This document shows, one piece after another, positions 50,568-59,050 of a stretch of 64,000 nt of DNA. Origin of the DNA: Rariglobus sp. (GTDB lineage: Bacteria > Verrucomicrobiota > Verrucomicrobiia > Opitutales > Opitutaceae). The stretch covers positions 56,041 to 120,040 of the forward strand of contig JAQSWS010000030.1 in the NCBI GenBank assembly GCA_029266495.1, written 5' to 3'. A model generated the notes under the pieces. The model ran no database searches. It had not been told where the DNA came from and saw nothing but the letters and a program-made list of their open reading frames with translations. Positions within the stretch are counted from its first letter, which is position 1. Each line of letters starts with the position of its first letter. A program made the translations under genes and the position numbers.

Positions 50568-51260
50568 TCACTTAGATCGGCTCTTTCGCAAGCCATGTGG
50601 AAGCTTTGAAACCTCACTAACCAGACAGATTTCCCGGTAGTATGGGCGTGGCATAGATCCCGTCATGCGTTGGCCAAAAAATTTCTTGGTAAATGGGAAT
50701 TTTTTCGGCTTCTCAAATCTACAACACACTTGAGGCCACTCCCAGTAATCATCGGTCTCCCACCGAATGCAGACAATGTCTCGATAGTTAATCCAGTAAA
50801 TGTATTCAACTAAGACCGCGTCTTCGTCGTTGTCGTCTGAAAAATACCAAGAGTCTCCGACTTTCTTAATGTATTTGGCGAAGTTGCAGCCGGCGGTAAA
50901 TTCAAGGTGTTCCTTTTGAATTGAGGTTAAAACCACGAGTGAATGAGGCGCCTCCTCCTTGCTGTGATTTTCCTGGGTATGAGGCAGTCTGCGATCAGCA
51001 TCGCGGACTAGATACTCGCCGTATGAACCCCAATTTGGTTCCCATTCCGCCCGCATTTCCATCTCGGCTTTCAGCTTAGCTGCGTGAGCGAACTCTTCAG
51101 CAATCTCTCGGCGTGTGCATTTTTTGTTTAGCTGTTTGATGACCAGCCAAATCCCGCACCACAGTGCGGGAAGAAGGAAAAGGATGAGGGCTAGGACGCC
51201 TTGGTTTTCGTTCGTCCAGCGAAAAAGCTGATCAAGATTAACTGCGGCGAGATCGCGCAC
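50568..51260 (-). CDS. Hypothetical single-pass membrane protein, low GC
   Basis: 230 residues from GTG 51258-51260. One transmembrane helix near the N-terminus (VLALILFLLPALWCGIWLVI), then a coiled helix rich in Glu/Ala/Lys and a Trp/Tyr-rich domain (KKVGDSWYFSDDNDED, YIYWINYRDIVCIRWETDDYWEWP). No family recognised. Its base composition is like that of the KAP gene and unlike the chromosome. It is on the opposite strand, just outside the right direct repeat, and converges with the KAP gene. Confidence 0.75.
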   Translation of the reverse strand: MRDLAAVNLDQLFRWTNENQGVLALILFLLPALWCGIWLVIKQLNKKCTRREIAEEFAHAAKLKAEMEMRAEWEPNWGSYGEYLVRDADRRLPHTQENHSKEEAPHSLVVLTSIQKEHLEFTAGCNFAKYIKKVGDSWYFSDDNDEDAVLVEYIYWINYRDIVCIRWETDDYWEWPQVCCRFEKPKKFPFTKKFFGQRMTGSMPRPYYREICLVSEVSKLPHGLRKSRSK

Positions 51261-51483
51261 AATTGCTCATGCGGTCGCGCTGACATCCCTTCAATCACAA
51301 TTCCGCTCTGCTGAACCAAGGACGCATTGAAAGGTTGCATCGATTTCTCGGCAGGCCCCTTTCCCGTTGGCTTCCTGGCTATGATTTCGGCCGAGCCCGA
51401 GGTTTGGCTCGATGAAAATCGTGTGGCGGTGTCCGTTGCGGGCGGGTTGGTTCGTTGATCAGGGAAAGAGCGCTTCCATTTCC
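51261..51483. other. Spacer without gene
   Basis: About 220 bp between the low-GC membrane protein start and the transporter remnant. No frame or hairpin stands out; composition returns to GC-rich toward 51400. Confidence 0.4.
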
Positions 51484-51648
51484 ATGAACGAATTTATGCC
51501 GGCTAAAACCAACACGCGTTACCGCTGGGTGATTGTTGCCGCTGGCGGACTGCTCGGCTGCGTGGCCATCGGGTCCCTGTTTTCGTTGCCGGAGGAAGCG
51601 CCGAAGGGGGAGCGCCGAAGGGGTCATGTTTTACCGTTTACCTTTTGA
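51484..51648 (+). pseudogene. MFS transporter N-terminal remnant
   Basis: RYRWVIVAAGGLLGCVAIGSLFSLP is the first helix of an oxalate/formate-type major facilitator transporter, normally continuing as VFLxP. Here it breaks into EEAPKGERRRG and stops, so about 375 residues are missing. Two copies of GCGCCGAAGGGG occur at the break point. Remnant of a gene lost or interrupted at the edge of the island. Confidence 0.6.
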
Positions 51649-51687
51649 GTCGTCCCACTCGTCCGTTTCCCCATCTGTTGAACAACC

Positions 51688-52191
51688 ATGTCATGCCTCG
51701 GCGTCCATTTGGCCCTCACAGATGAAGAAGTTGATAAGCTTGAGTCGCTCCCCAGCGATGCCGAGCGGCTTGAATACATTCAAGAGGATCTTGAGGAACG
51801 ATATTTCTCTGAACACAGAGAATTCCTGGCCCAGTCCGACAAGGCTTGGGACGCCATTCACCGAGCTCTTGGCAACGGCGACTTGAGCTACACCTCGGGC
51901 CCCGATCCTCTCCGTTTCACCATTCTCGGTGGCACTCCGCTCTACTATGGAGGTGACTACATCATCTCACTGAAATTACCCCTCGCAGTGGGTGCGGTCG
52001 CCCAAGCCCTCCAATCGCTCACTCACGAGGATTTTCGGAAATGCTACGATGCAATGGACGCTGGCAAGTATGGCTTCCCTAAAAGCGATGAAGACTTCGA
52101 ATATACATGGCGCTGGCTCACTGAAATCCGTGATTTTTATCAGCGCGCCGCAGAAGCCGAACGCTGCGTCATCTTCACCGCCGACCAGTAA
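51688..52191 (+). CDS. DUF1877 (YfbM-like) family protein
   Basis: 167 residues. MSCLGVHLALTDEEVDKLESLPSDAERLEYIQEDLEERYF is the start typical of DUF1877, followed by DKAWDAIHRALGNGDLS, PLRFTILGGTPLYYGGDYIISL and FRKCYDAMD. Cytosolic; function unknown. Members of this family often sit in polymorphic-toxin and accessory loci as candidate immunity proteins, but no toxin is visible here. The GTCGAGCC repeat follows the stop. Confidence 0.88.
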   Translation: MSCLGVHLALTDEEVDKLESLPSDAERLEYIQEDLEERYFSEHREFLAQSDKAWDAIHRALGNGDLSYTSGPDPLRFTILGGTPLYYGGDYIISLKLPLAVGAVAQALQSLTHEDFRKCYDAMDAGKYGFPKSDEDFEYTWRWLTEIRDFYQRAAEAERCVIFTADQ

Positions 52192-52632
52192 CAGGGAATC
52201 GTGCCCTCGAGCCGATGTAAGTGGTCGAGCCGGTATTGTGGGTCGAGCCAATGGGGTCGGGCCGTTACTTGCTACTTTTGACGAGCCAGCGATGTCAGAG
52301 GCAGGCGCGACGAGGCAACGGAGTCGGTCCGAACGTTTCGGATCCGTTCGTTGTCTGGTGTGTGGGAAAGAAGCCAGACCATCGCTGGCGCTCTACAAGT
52401 GAAACGAGAAAGGTCGCTGAGCCGGCGTTGACCTCGACGGCACGGGCCGCTGGCCCGCCTCCGCCTCGGTCGCCTTGGCCGAGCACGGTTTCTCCGCCAC
52501 AGCCTCGGTTTGAATTAATCAACGAACCTCAATGACAGGCATTCGGGTTTGACCCTTTCGGATCGGGGGGCGGTCGTCTCTATCTCGACAACCAACCCTT
52601 GGCCGCCCGCATCGACGGCCGCTTTCCCGACC
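52192..52632. other. 441-bp intergenic region with GTCGAGCC repeat copy A
   Basis: The left part is repeat copy A (next entry). The rest, with CGGGCCGCTGGCCCG-type GC palindromes, has no convincing gene; track ORFs here are Arg/Pro-rich and unsupported. Confidence 0.5.
52207..52279 (+). repeat. GTCGAGCC repeat family, copy A, with 18-bp tandem units
   Basis: TCGAGCC occurs at 52207, 52225 and 52243, exactly 18 bp apart, then the common tail GGGCCGTTACTTGCTACTTT. Copies share the core GTCGAGCC(G/A)ATGGGG and CTACTTGCTACTTT at 53390, 57660, 58972, 60226, 61130 and 63180. Confidence 0.8.
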
Positions 52633-53364
52633 ATGAAAATCCTCCGCGCACTGTTTGCCATCCCGGCCATCATTCTCCCGCTCCTCCTGCCCGCGCTCCG
52701 GGCGACGCCCGACGCGGCGCTGCCCGTGTTCAAGACCGGGGCGACCATCCTGTTTGTCGGCGATTCGATCACTGACGGCGGCCGCGCCAGAAAAGGCTCC
52801 GATTACAACCACACCATGGGTCAGGGCTACGCGTTCATTCTCGCCGCCCAGCTCGGAAACCGGCTCGCCGAGCGCAACCTCACTTTCATCAACCGGGGCA
52901 TCAGCGGCAACCGCGTCCCCGAATTCCAATCGCGCTGGCAGACCGACGTCCTCGACCTCAAACCCGACGTCCTGAGCATCCTCGTCGGCATCAACGACAC
53001 CACCCGCGCCAACATGGTCACCACGCCGGAGGAATTCGAACGCGGCTATGACCAGCTCCTCGCCGACACGCTGAAAGCATTGCCCGGCGTGCGCATCATC
53101 CTCTGCGAACCCTTCGTCCTTCCCGCCGGCAAATTCAAGGCCGTCTTCCCCGCCGTCCGCGCCGAAGTGCAAAAACGCCAGGACGCCGTCGCCCGCCTCG
53201 CCGCCAAATATAAACTCCCGCTGGTCCGCTTCCAACAGACCTACGACGATGCCTGCAAACGCGCCCCGGCCGAGCACTGGTGCTGGGACGGCATCCATCC
53301 CCACTACGCCGGCCACGCTCTCATGGCCGACGCCTGGCTCCAGACCGTCGCCGCCCTCCGCTGA
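52633..53364 (+). CDS. SGNH/GDSL-family secreted hydrolase
   Basis: 243 residues with signal peptide (LRALFAIPAIILPLLLPALRA). Block I is LFVGDSITDGGR with nucleophile Ser, block II NRGISGNRVPE with Gly, block III GINDTTRAN with Asn, and block V WDGIHPHYAGH with Asp and His, so all SGNH residues are present. Likely a carbohydrate esterase or lipase outside the cytoplasm. Starts at MKILRALF; the longer ORF start includes intergenic repeat. Single gene, followed by repeat copy B. Confidence 0.9.
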   Translation: MKILRALFAIPAIILPLLLPALRATPDAALPVFKTGATILFVGDSITDGGRARKGSDYNHTMGQGYAFILAAQLGNRLAERNLTFINRGISGNRVPEFQSRWQTDVLDLKPDVLSILVGINDTTRANMVTTPEEFERGYDQLLADTLKALPGVRIILCEPFVLPAGKFKAVFPAVRAEVQKRQDAVARLAAKYKLPLVRFQQTYDDACKRAPAEHWCWDGIHPHYAGHALMADAWLQTVAALR

Positions 53365-53389
53365 TCCGACCATCTGGCCCATCAGCTCA

Positions 53390-53424
53390 GTCGAGCCGAT
53401 GGGGCCGTTACTTGCTACTTTTGG
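53390..53424 (+). repeat. GTCGAGCC repeat family, copy B
   Basis: GTCGAGCCGATGGGG then CCGTTACTTGCTACTTTTGG, 26 bp after the hydrolase stop. The rest of the gap to 53638 has no gene. Confidence 0.75.
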
Positions 53425-53638
53425 CGGACTTGCCCGGTGGCAGAAAGCCGCACCGCTATCGGCATGGTAAATTGCCGAGATATCCGGGCCCTCATCTTCT
53501 CGTGAGCGACTCTTCGGCCAAGGTCGTCATGTTACTCGGCGGCGGGAAGGATCGGCGGGGAGCGTCTGATCACGGCGAATACGGTCGCCCGTTACCGCGC
53601 GCCGGTTGTCGTGAGGGAGCCGCCCGCCGGCGCCTAGG

Positions 53639-53800
53639 CTACTTCTTGCGGGCGCCCAGGTTGACGCCGAAGCGTTCGAGGAGCATGAGCGCGCCCGCGG
53701 CGAGCGCGAGCGTGCCGAGAAGCCACGAGGGGGCGTCGAGGTTGAACAAGATGTTCAGACCGAGGAGGAGGAGATAAACGGCGAGAGCGATGTTGGCCAT
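53639..53800 (-). CDS. Small two-helix membrane protein, missed by the ORF track
   Basis: 53 residues read directly from the minus strand: MANIALAVYLLLLGLNILF, then NLDAPSWLLGTLALAAGALMLLE and a basic tail NLGARKK. Two transmembrane hairpin helices with the positive charges at the C-terminus. The ORF track lists only a frame-shifted shadow (53634..53903). It heads the envelope-stress cluster on the same strand. Confidence 0.75.
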   Translation of the reverse strand: MANIALAVYLLLLGLNILFNLDAPSWLLGTLALAAGALMLLERFGVNLGARKK

Positions 53801-53844
53801 GAGCGGAAGAAGTAAAGATGCGGATGCAGAGGCGGGCGGGGCGA

Positions 53845-54171
53845 TTACTCCACCGTGGCGATCTCTTTCGAGGGTGAATTGAGCTGGACCGAGGCGATTC
53901 CAATCTCCGCGGCCGCCGCGGAGGAATACATCTGACTCGTTCCGATGATGAGCCCGTTCTGGGCCTTCAGCACAAAATAGGGTTCATCTGAGATGGATGC
54001 CTTGAGTTCGAAATTTTTTGCGTCAGGTCCGTTGACTTGAACCGACGCGATACCGTCGAGGGCGGACTGCTTTTGTTCGTAAACCTGGCTGGTGAGAATC
54101 ACCTGGTTGTTCTCCGCCTTCAGGTTGAACATGAATTTGGCGTTGGTGGTCGGGCTGATTTGGTAGGACAT
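53845..54171 (-). CDS. DUF1508 (YegP-like) protein, two repeats
   Basis: 108 residues with two copies of the about 50-residue YegP motif: FMFNLKAENNQVILTSQVYEQKQSALDGIASVQVN and YFVLKAQNGLIIGTSQMYSSAAAAEIGIASVQLN. Function unknown; family members are stress-induced small proteins. Part of a run of small genes on the minus strand down to the BON protein. Confidence 0.92.
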   Translation of the reverse strand: MSYQISPTTNAKFMFNLKAENNQVILTSQVYEQKQSALDGIASVQVNGPDAKNFELKASISDEPYFVLKAQNGLIIGTSQMYSSAAAAEIGIASVQLNSPSKEIATVE

Positions 54172-54302
54172 GATTTTGTGTGGATGTGAACGAACGTGAG
54201 GCTGCGGATCATAGGGCGGTCAGCCGCGGGGGGCCATGGGGTGTAACCCGCTCCGCCGCTTTTCCCGCTGGCGACGTGGTGAAGGTGCGCGAGTGGCCGA
54301 GG

Positions 54303-54461
54303 TCAGGCTTTTCTGCCTCGCAGGAGGGAGACGATGAAGAGGACGAGGAAGACAAGGAACAGGACTTTGGCGATCGTAGTGGCGGTGCCGGCGATGCCGC
54401 CGAAACCGAGCACCCCGGCAATGATCGCGATGAGGAGGAAAACAATGGCGTAGCTGAGCAT
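54303..54461 (-). CDS. DUF1328-family small membrane protein
   Basis: 52 residues with the family sequence [21 protein letters not shown] and a second helix [19 protein letters not shown]. Two transmembrane helices. DUF1328 proteins are stress-associated and widely paired with BON or CsbD proteins. Start at MLSYAIV. Confidence 0.93.
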   Translation of the reverse strand: MLSYAIVFLLIAIIAGVLGFGGIAGTATTIAKVLFLVFLVLFIVSLLRGRKA

Positions 54462-54472
54462 GGAGGGGCGGG

Positions 54473-54679
54473 TCAGGCGTTTTTGGAGCCGCGGAACAAT
54501 CCGCCTGCGCCGATGAGGGCGGCCACCGCGCCGCCGATGAGCATCCACAGGGTCTTGTCGGTGGGCGATCCGGTGAAAAGGCGGGAGAACTCGGAGCCGA
54601 TCGATTCGGACGCTTGGAAGCCGTAAATAAGGAGGATGATTCCTCCGACAAGAAGGGTGAGTGAGACGAGTCTGTTCAT
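54473..54679 (-). CDS. DUF3185-like small membrane protein
   Basis: 68 residues from MNRLVSL, with [21 protein letters not shown] and [22 protein letters not shown] as two helices around a polar loop with FTGSPTDK. That arrangement is the DUF3185 pattern. 11 bp upstream of the DUF1328 gene, so co-transcribed. Confidence 0.88.
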   Translation of the reverse strand: MNRLVSLTLLVGGIILLIYGFQASESIGSEFSRLFTGSPTDKTLWMLIGGAVAALIGAGGLFRGSKNA

Positions 54680-54764
54680 GATTTTTTGTGGTGGGAAATG
54701 AAAGACGCGACCGCCTGGTGGCGGCCGTGTCTTTCGCCGGCTGCTTTTTCGGGAGGTGTCCGGT

Positions 54765-55505
54765 TCAGTTTTTGACAACCATGTCGTTGACGACCGAGTT
54801 CACGCCGCGCACGTCTTGCGCAAGTTTGGTGACGAGGGATTTCTCGGCAGGGTTGGCGGCTTCGCCGGTGATGCTGACCACGCCGTCCACGGTGGTGACC
54901 TTCGTTTTGACGGCGCTGGTGGCCTTGTGGGTGAGGAGCGCGTATTTGAGCTGGCTGGTGATGGAGGCGTCGTCGATTTTTTCGCTCATGGTGGAGCCGG
55001 CGGCGGGGGTCTGGACGACGATTTCGTTCTCAATGGATTTCACGCCGTCGATATCCTTGGCGTAGGCGGCGGTGAGCGCCTTTTGTGCATCGTTGTCCGC
55101 GGTGCCGGTGAGGGTGACGACACCCTCCTTGACGGCGACCTTCGTAGAGTGCGCGCTGACGTTGGCCTTCACGAGGAGACGGCTGCGGACCTTGAGGGCG
55201 ATCCAGGAATCGGAGCGCTCGGCATGGTTCGATTTGACGACAATGTTGTTGGTCACGCCGACCACGCCGGGGAGGTTTTCAACGGTATCGGCGGCAAGGA
55301 CGCGGTCGTCCTTGTCTTCGACCGTGCCGGAAAGGGTGACGATGCCGTCGCTGGCCTTCACCTTCACGTGGTCAGCGAGAACGGTGCGGTAGTTGTAGGA
55401 GGCCTCGGCGGCGGTTTCGATCTTGCGGTCGGTCTCCGGGGAGGCGAACAGCGCGGCGGGCGCGGTGACGAGGGCAAGCAAGGCGGGTAATTGATGTAGT
55501 TTCAT
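54765..55505 (-). CDS. Secreted protein with three BON domains (OsmY-like)
   Basis: 246 residues with signal peptide (LPALLALVTAPAALFA). Three BON units: VKVKASDGIVTLSGTVEDKDDRVLAADTVENLPGV, TKVAVKEGVVTLTGTADNDAQKALTAAYAKDIDGV, TKVTTVDGVVSITGEAANPAEKSLVTKLAQDVRGV, each ending in a Val/Asn strand. BON proteins sit in the periplasm, bind phospholipid, and are osmotically induced. First gene of the small-protein cluster; an AT-rich leader with TTGATATAC lies upstream. Confidence 0.93.
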   Translation of the reverse strand: MKLHQLPALLALVTAPAALFASPETDRKIETAAEASYNYRTVLADHVKVKASDGIVTLSGTVEDKDDRVLAADTVENLPGVVGVTNNIVVKSNHAERSDSWIALKVRSRLLVKANVSAHSTKVAVKEGVVTLTGTADNDAQKALTAAYAKDIDGVKSIENEIVVQTPAAGSTMSEKIDDASITSQLKYALLTHKATSAVKTKVTTVDGVVSITGEAANPAEKSLVTKLAQDVRGVNSVVNDMVVKN

Positions 55506-55671
55506 GGGTTGAATCGGGAGCTTACGCTTGTATTCAAAGATTTGATATACGGATTAACCCTACTTGATGCTGATCCGGATGCGGTCGGTGGAGACGCGAC
55601 GTCAGGATCGCAGGTGTTGCGCGCCCGCTTCGATGGCCGCCGTTCCTTGACGGAGCTCGCGACGGCGCCGT

Positions 55672-56373
55672 TCAGACGATGGTGAGATGCACGCGGCTCT
55701 CGATCACGCCCGTGGCCATCGCGTAGCGGGTGAGGCCGGCGGTGTTCCGGATGTCGAGCTTGTCCATCAAATGCTGCCGGTGCTTCTCGACGGTCTTGAT
55801 GCTGATGCCGAGGGCGGCGGCGATCTGCTTGTTGGCGGCGCCCTCGGCCACGAGTTGCAGGACCTCGGCTTCGCGCGAGGTGAGGCGGGTGGCATCGGCC
55901 TTGAGCATGCCGTTGCGATCACGGGGTCCGCCGGCGGTGTTCGCCATGCGTTTTGCGATGGACGGACTAAAAAACGAGCGTCCCTTGGCGACTTCCTTGA
56001 TCGCCTTCGCGAGGATGGCGGCGGAGGTCTGCTTCTCGAGGAAGCCGGCCACGCCGGCCGCGCTCATTCGCTCAATGTAGGCGTCGTCGCTATGGGCGGA
56101 GAGAATGAGCACCTTCGCCTTCGGATTTGCGACGAGGATCTGGCGCGTCGCCTCCAAGCCGTTGAGAACGGGCATGGCGATATCCATGACGATGACGTCG
56201 GGTTTCAGCTTGAGCGCCATCTCAACGGCTTCGCGTCCGTTGTGGGCTTCGCCGACGAGGACGAAGTTCGGATCGGCGGCCAGCAGGGCGCACAGGCCTT
56301 GGCGGACGACGACATGGTCTTCCGCGAGCAGAATGGAGATGGGGCGGGTGGCGTTCATAAAGTCATCGTTCAC
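55672..56373 (-). CDS. NarL/LuxR-type response regulator
   Basis: 233 residues. Receiver domain with ISILLAEDHVVVRQG (acidic pocket), DVIVMDIAMPVLNG (phospho-Asp) and KVLILSAHSDD, then LuxR HTH with LTSREAEVLQLVAEGAANKQIAAALGISIKTVEKHRQHLMDKL. Its start overlaps the kinase gene end by 11 bp. A start at MNATRPIS (56358) is also possible. Likely controls the BON/DUF1328 cluster beside it (inference). Confidence 0.95.
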   Translation of the reverse strand: MNDDFMNATRPISILLAEDHVVVRQGLCALLAADPNFVLVGEAHNGREAVEMALKLKPDVIVMDIAMPVLNGLEATRQILVANPKAKVLILSAHSDDAYIERMSAAGVAGFLEKQTSAAILAKAIKEVAKGRSFFSPSIAKRMANTAGGPRDRNGMLKADATRLTSREAEVLQLVAEGAANKQIAAALGISIKTVEKHRQHLMDKLDIRNTAGLTRYAMATGVIESRVHLTIV

Positions 56374-57517
56374 CCGCTTGGAAAGGTATCTGGGCGTTTA
56401 CGGTGGTGCCGGTTCCGGGAACGGAATCCACGGTGAGCACGCCGTCGATCATCTCGATGCGTTCGCGCATGCCGATCAGTCCGAGCCGCTTTGGTGCACG
56501 GGATTTGAGCACGGCTTGGACGGGAAAGGATTTGCCGTTGTCGGCGATCTCCATGCGCACCGCGCCCGGGAGTTCACGGATCACGATCTCGACGCACGTG
56601 GCGCGGGCGTGGCGAACGACATTGGTCAACGCCTCCTGGGCGACGCGGAACAGCACGGTGCGCCGGGCGTTGTCCAGCTTCTCGACGCCGGCGAAGGCGG
56701 TGAGGCGGATTTTGAGTTTTTTGCGGGCGGTCACGATCTTGCTGTGCGCGAGGAGGGCGGGGATGAGTCCGAGGTCGTCCAACACCGCCGGCCGTAGTTC
56801 ACGCGCGAAGCGATGCACCGCGTTTACCGATTGCTCCACCAGTCGCTGGGTGCGGGCGATTTTTGACCGGATGTCGCGCTTGCCGGCGGACGCTCCCTTG
56901 CCGAGCGCGGCAAGCTGCACGTTGATGCCGACGAGGGTTTGCACGACCTCGTCATGCAGCTCGCGGCTGATCTGCTTCCGCTCCTCCTCCTGGGCGGAGA
57001 TGATCTGGCGCGTGAGCTGGCGCAGTTTTCCCTGCATGGTCTGCGACTCGACGAGGAGGGCCGCATACTGCGACTTGGCTTTGCGAATAGTGGCCTCGCC
57101 GGCCTCGCGCCGCGCAATCTCACGCAGGAGTCGCCGATTGGATCTGGCCAGTTCCGCAGCGTGCAGGCGCAGCGTGTCGTTGCGTTGGCGGAGCAGCCGG
57201 TTGGATTCACGCGTGGCGCGCTGGGCGGCTTCGAGGGGGATCAGTGCTTGCGTGAAAAAGAAGCCGGAGCGCGCGCGCGAATCGTCGAGTTTGCCTGTGA
57301 AATCGAAGGATGAGGCGAGTGCCTCGGTCGCCTTTTCATGCATCAGCGCGATGTCCAAGGCGACCAATCCGTCGCTCAACGCGGCGCGGCCCACGCCTTG
57401 GGCGCGGTCGCCGTTGGCTGGTTTTTTCTGCGCGAGGTGCGCGCGAAGTTCCTTTAAGTAAAGGACCGGCAAATCGGTGCTTGGAGCGGGTTGAGGAGGA
57501 GTGGTGAGGGACATCAA
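56363..57517 (-). CDS. Cytosolic sensor histidine kinase (HisKA_3/NarQ type)
   Basis: 384 residues with no transmembrane helix. A coiled-coil-rich N-terminal half (ESNRLLRQRNDTLRLHAAELARSNRRLL) leads to the HisKA_3 H-box EERKQISRELHDEVVQTLVGI, then HATPase motifs ALTNVVRHA, MEIADNGKSF and RLGLIGMRERIEMI. Cognate kinase of the overlapping response regulator gene. Signal probably intracellular. Confidence 0.94.
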   Translation of the reverse strand: MMSLTTPPQPAPSTDLPVLYLKELRAHLAQKKPANGDRAQGVGRAALSDGLVALDIALMHEKATEALASSFDFTGKLDDSRARSGFFFTQALIPLEAAQRATRESNRLLRQRNDTLRLHAAELARSNRRLLREIARREAGEATIRKAKSQYAALLVESQTMQGKLRQLTRQIISAQEEERKQISRELHDEVVQTLVGINVQLAALGKGASAGKRDIRSKIARTQRLVEQSVNAVHRFARELRPAVLDDLGLIPALLAHSKIVTARKKLKIRLTAFAGVEKLDNARRTVLFRVAQEALTNVVRHARATCVEIVIRELPGAVRMEIADNGKSFPVQAVLKSRAPKRLGLIGMRERIEMIDGVLTVDSVPGTGTTVNAQIPFQAGER

Positions 57518-57859
57518 TTGCCGGAGAGCGGCCGGGGACGGCTTTTCGAGGCGAAGCCACTAAACACCCGCCGCGCTCAAATAGCGATGGGGTGTTACCC
57601 GATGGCGCGAAATTGCCTTGGGGGAACTGTAGTTTGTGGGTTTTCCAGCCACAGGCGCATCGGGCAATGGGGTCGGTCCGATGGGGTCTGGCCGCTACTT
57701 GCTACTTTGGCTGCATGCCGTGAGTCCATGAGCGGTGAATCGCTCGGTGGCAGGAGGTTTTCGGGCAGCTACTTGCCCTTGATGTCCTGCGCAAGACCCT
57801 GCCTAGTCACCAAGGCACGTCCGTGATGGGCCGGTTTTCCGACTTAAAGAACCAACAAA
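57518..57859. other. 342-bp intergenic region with repeat copy C
   Basis: Divergent region between the kinase gene and the beta-lactamase-like gene. It holds repeat copy C at 57660-57710 and nothing else that I can assign. Promoters for both sides must lie here. Confidence 0.5.
57660..57710 (+). repeat. GTCGAGCC repeat family, copy C
   Basis: Degenerate: GGTCGGTCCGATGGGGTC then GGCCGCTACTTGCTACTTTGG, very like copies A and B in the second half. Confidence 0.65.
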
Positions 57860-58959
57860 ATGAAAAGCTACCTCGCACTTCTGTTTTTGGGCGTCTCATC
57901 CGCCGCAGGGCTCTCGGGCGAAACACCGGAAAATATTTCGGCGAACCTTGAAACGATACTGACCGGTTCTCCGGTTCCATCGCTGGCCGCCGCCGCGGTC
58001 GTTGACGGGAAAATTGTTTCCGTGGGCGCATGGGGAATTCGCAAGACGGGTGATCCGACCCCGGTTTCTCTCGAGGACCGTTACCATATCGGCTCGTGCA
58101 CCAAGTCCATGACGGCCACGTTGGGCGCTCTTCTCATCAGGGAGGGCAAGCTGACGTGGGAGACGACCGTCGCGGATGTCTTCACCGACCTGGCCATTCA
58201 CAAGGATTATCAGAAAGTGACCTTCCGGCAGCTCGTCACTCACACGGGAGGAACCCGGGCGACATCGAGCGTGGCTTGTGGGCCCAGCTCTGGCTGAGAA
58301 AGGGAACGGAGCGAGAGCAGCGGCGGCAACTTGTGGAAGGCATCTTGACGAAGGCTCCCGCCTACGCTCCCGGCTCCCGGCAAGTTTACTCCAACGCGGG
58401 CTTTTCGATCGCTGGAGCCATGTTGGAAACGATCATGGACCAGCCCTACGAACAGCTTTTGACCGAGCGGCTGTTCAAGCCGCTGGGCATGAAAAGCGCG
58501 GGTTTCCGGTCTCCGGCCACAAACGGCAAAGTGGACCAGCCGTATGGGCACACCAAAAAATTATTCATGGTTCTGCCGGTCGATCCGGAACCGACGGGCG
58601 ACAATCCGCCGGCGATCGCCCCGGCCGGGGCGGTGCATTGTTCCATCACCGATTTTGCCAGGTATGCGGCTTTTCATCTTGGTGAAGGAAGCAGTCCGAT
58701 TTTTTCGCAAGACGGGCTGGACATCCTGCATGAGCGTGAAGGCAGTTTCGAATTTGCGAAGGGCTGGAAAGTCGTGGACCGAAAATGGGCGGAGGGAAAA
58801 GCGTTCATGCACACGGGCTCAAACACCTTGTTCTACGCCGTGATCTGGATCGCCCCCGGACGAAAATTCGCAGCAGTCGCGCTGTGTAATTACGGAGGGC
58901 CGGAAGGCTTCGAGGAGTGTGATGAGGCGATCGCTTTTCTCATCAAGAAACATCTATGA
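57860..58959 (+). pseudogene. Beta-lactamase-fold (class C-like) serine hydrolase, frameshifted
   Basis: Signal peptide (YLALLFLGVSSAAG) and Ser-x-x-Lys motif SCTKSMTATLGALL are in the first frame (57860..58297). After FRQLVTHTGG the matching continuation NPGDIERGLWAQLWLRKG is in the next frame, as is the YSNAGFSIAGAML Tyr-x-Asn motif and the HTGSNTLFYAVI ending. The total, 1100 bp, is one base short of whole codons, so one base is missing near 58248-58258 (GGGAGGAACCCGGGC). Either a recent frameshift mutation or a sequencing error. Otherwise a secreted penicillin-binding-protein-like esterase. Confidence 0.85.
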
Positions 58960-58971
58960 GTCCGCCCGATG

Positions 58972-58985
58972 GTCGAGCCGATGGA
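58972..58985 (+). repeat. GTCGAGCC repeat family, copy D (partial)
   Basis: GTCGAGCCGATGGA just after the beta-lactamase-like gene; the second half of the repeat is absent or strongly diverged. Confidence 0.5.
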
Positions 58986-59050
58986 CGGGAATGAGAGCAG
59001 CGTCGCCAACTCGAGGAAGGCTGGTGTCAAAACGCCCGCATCGGGCTTCC

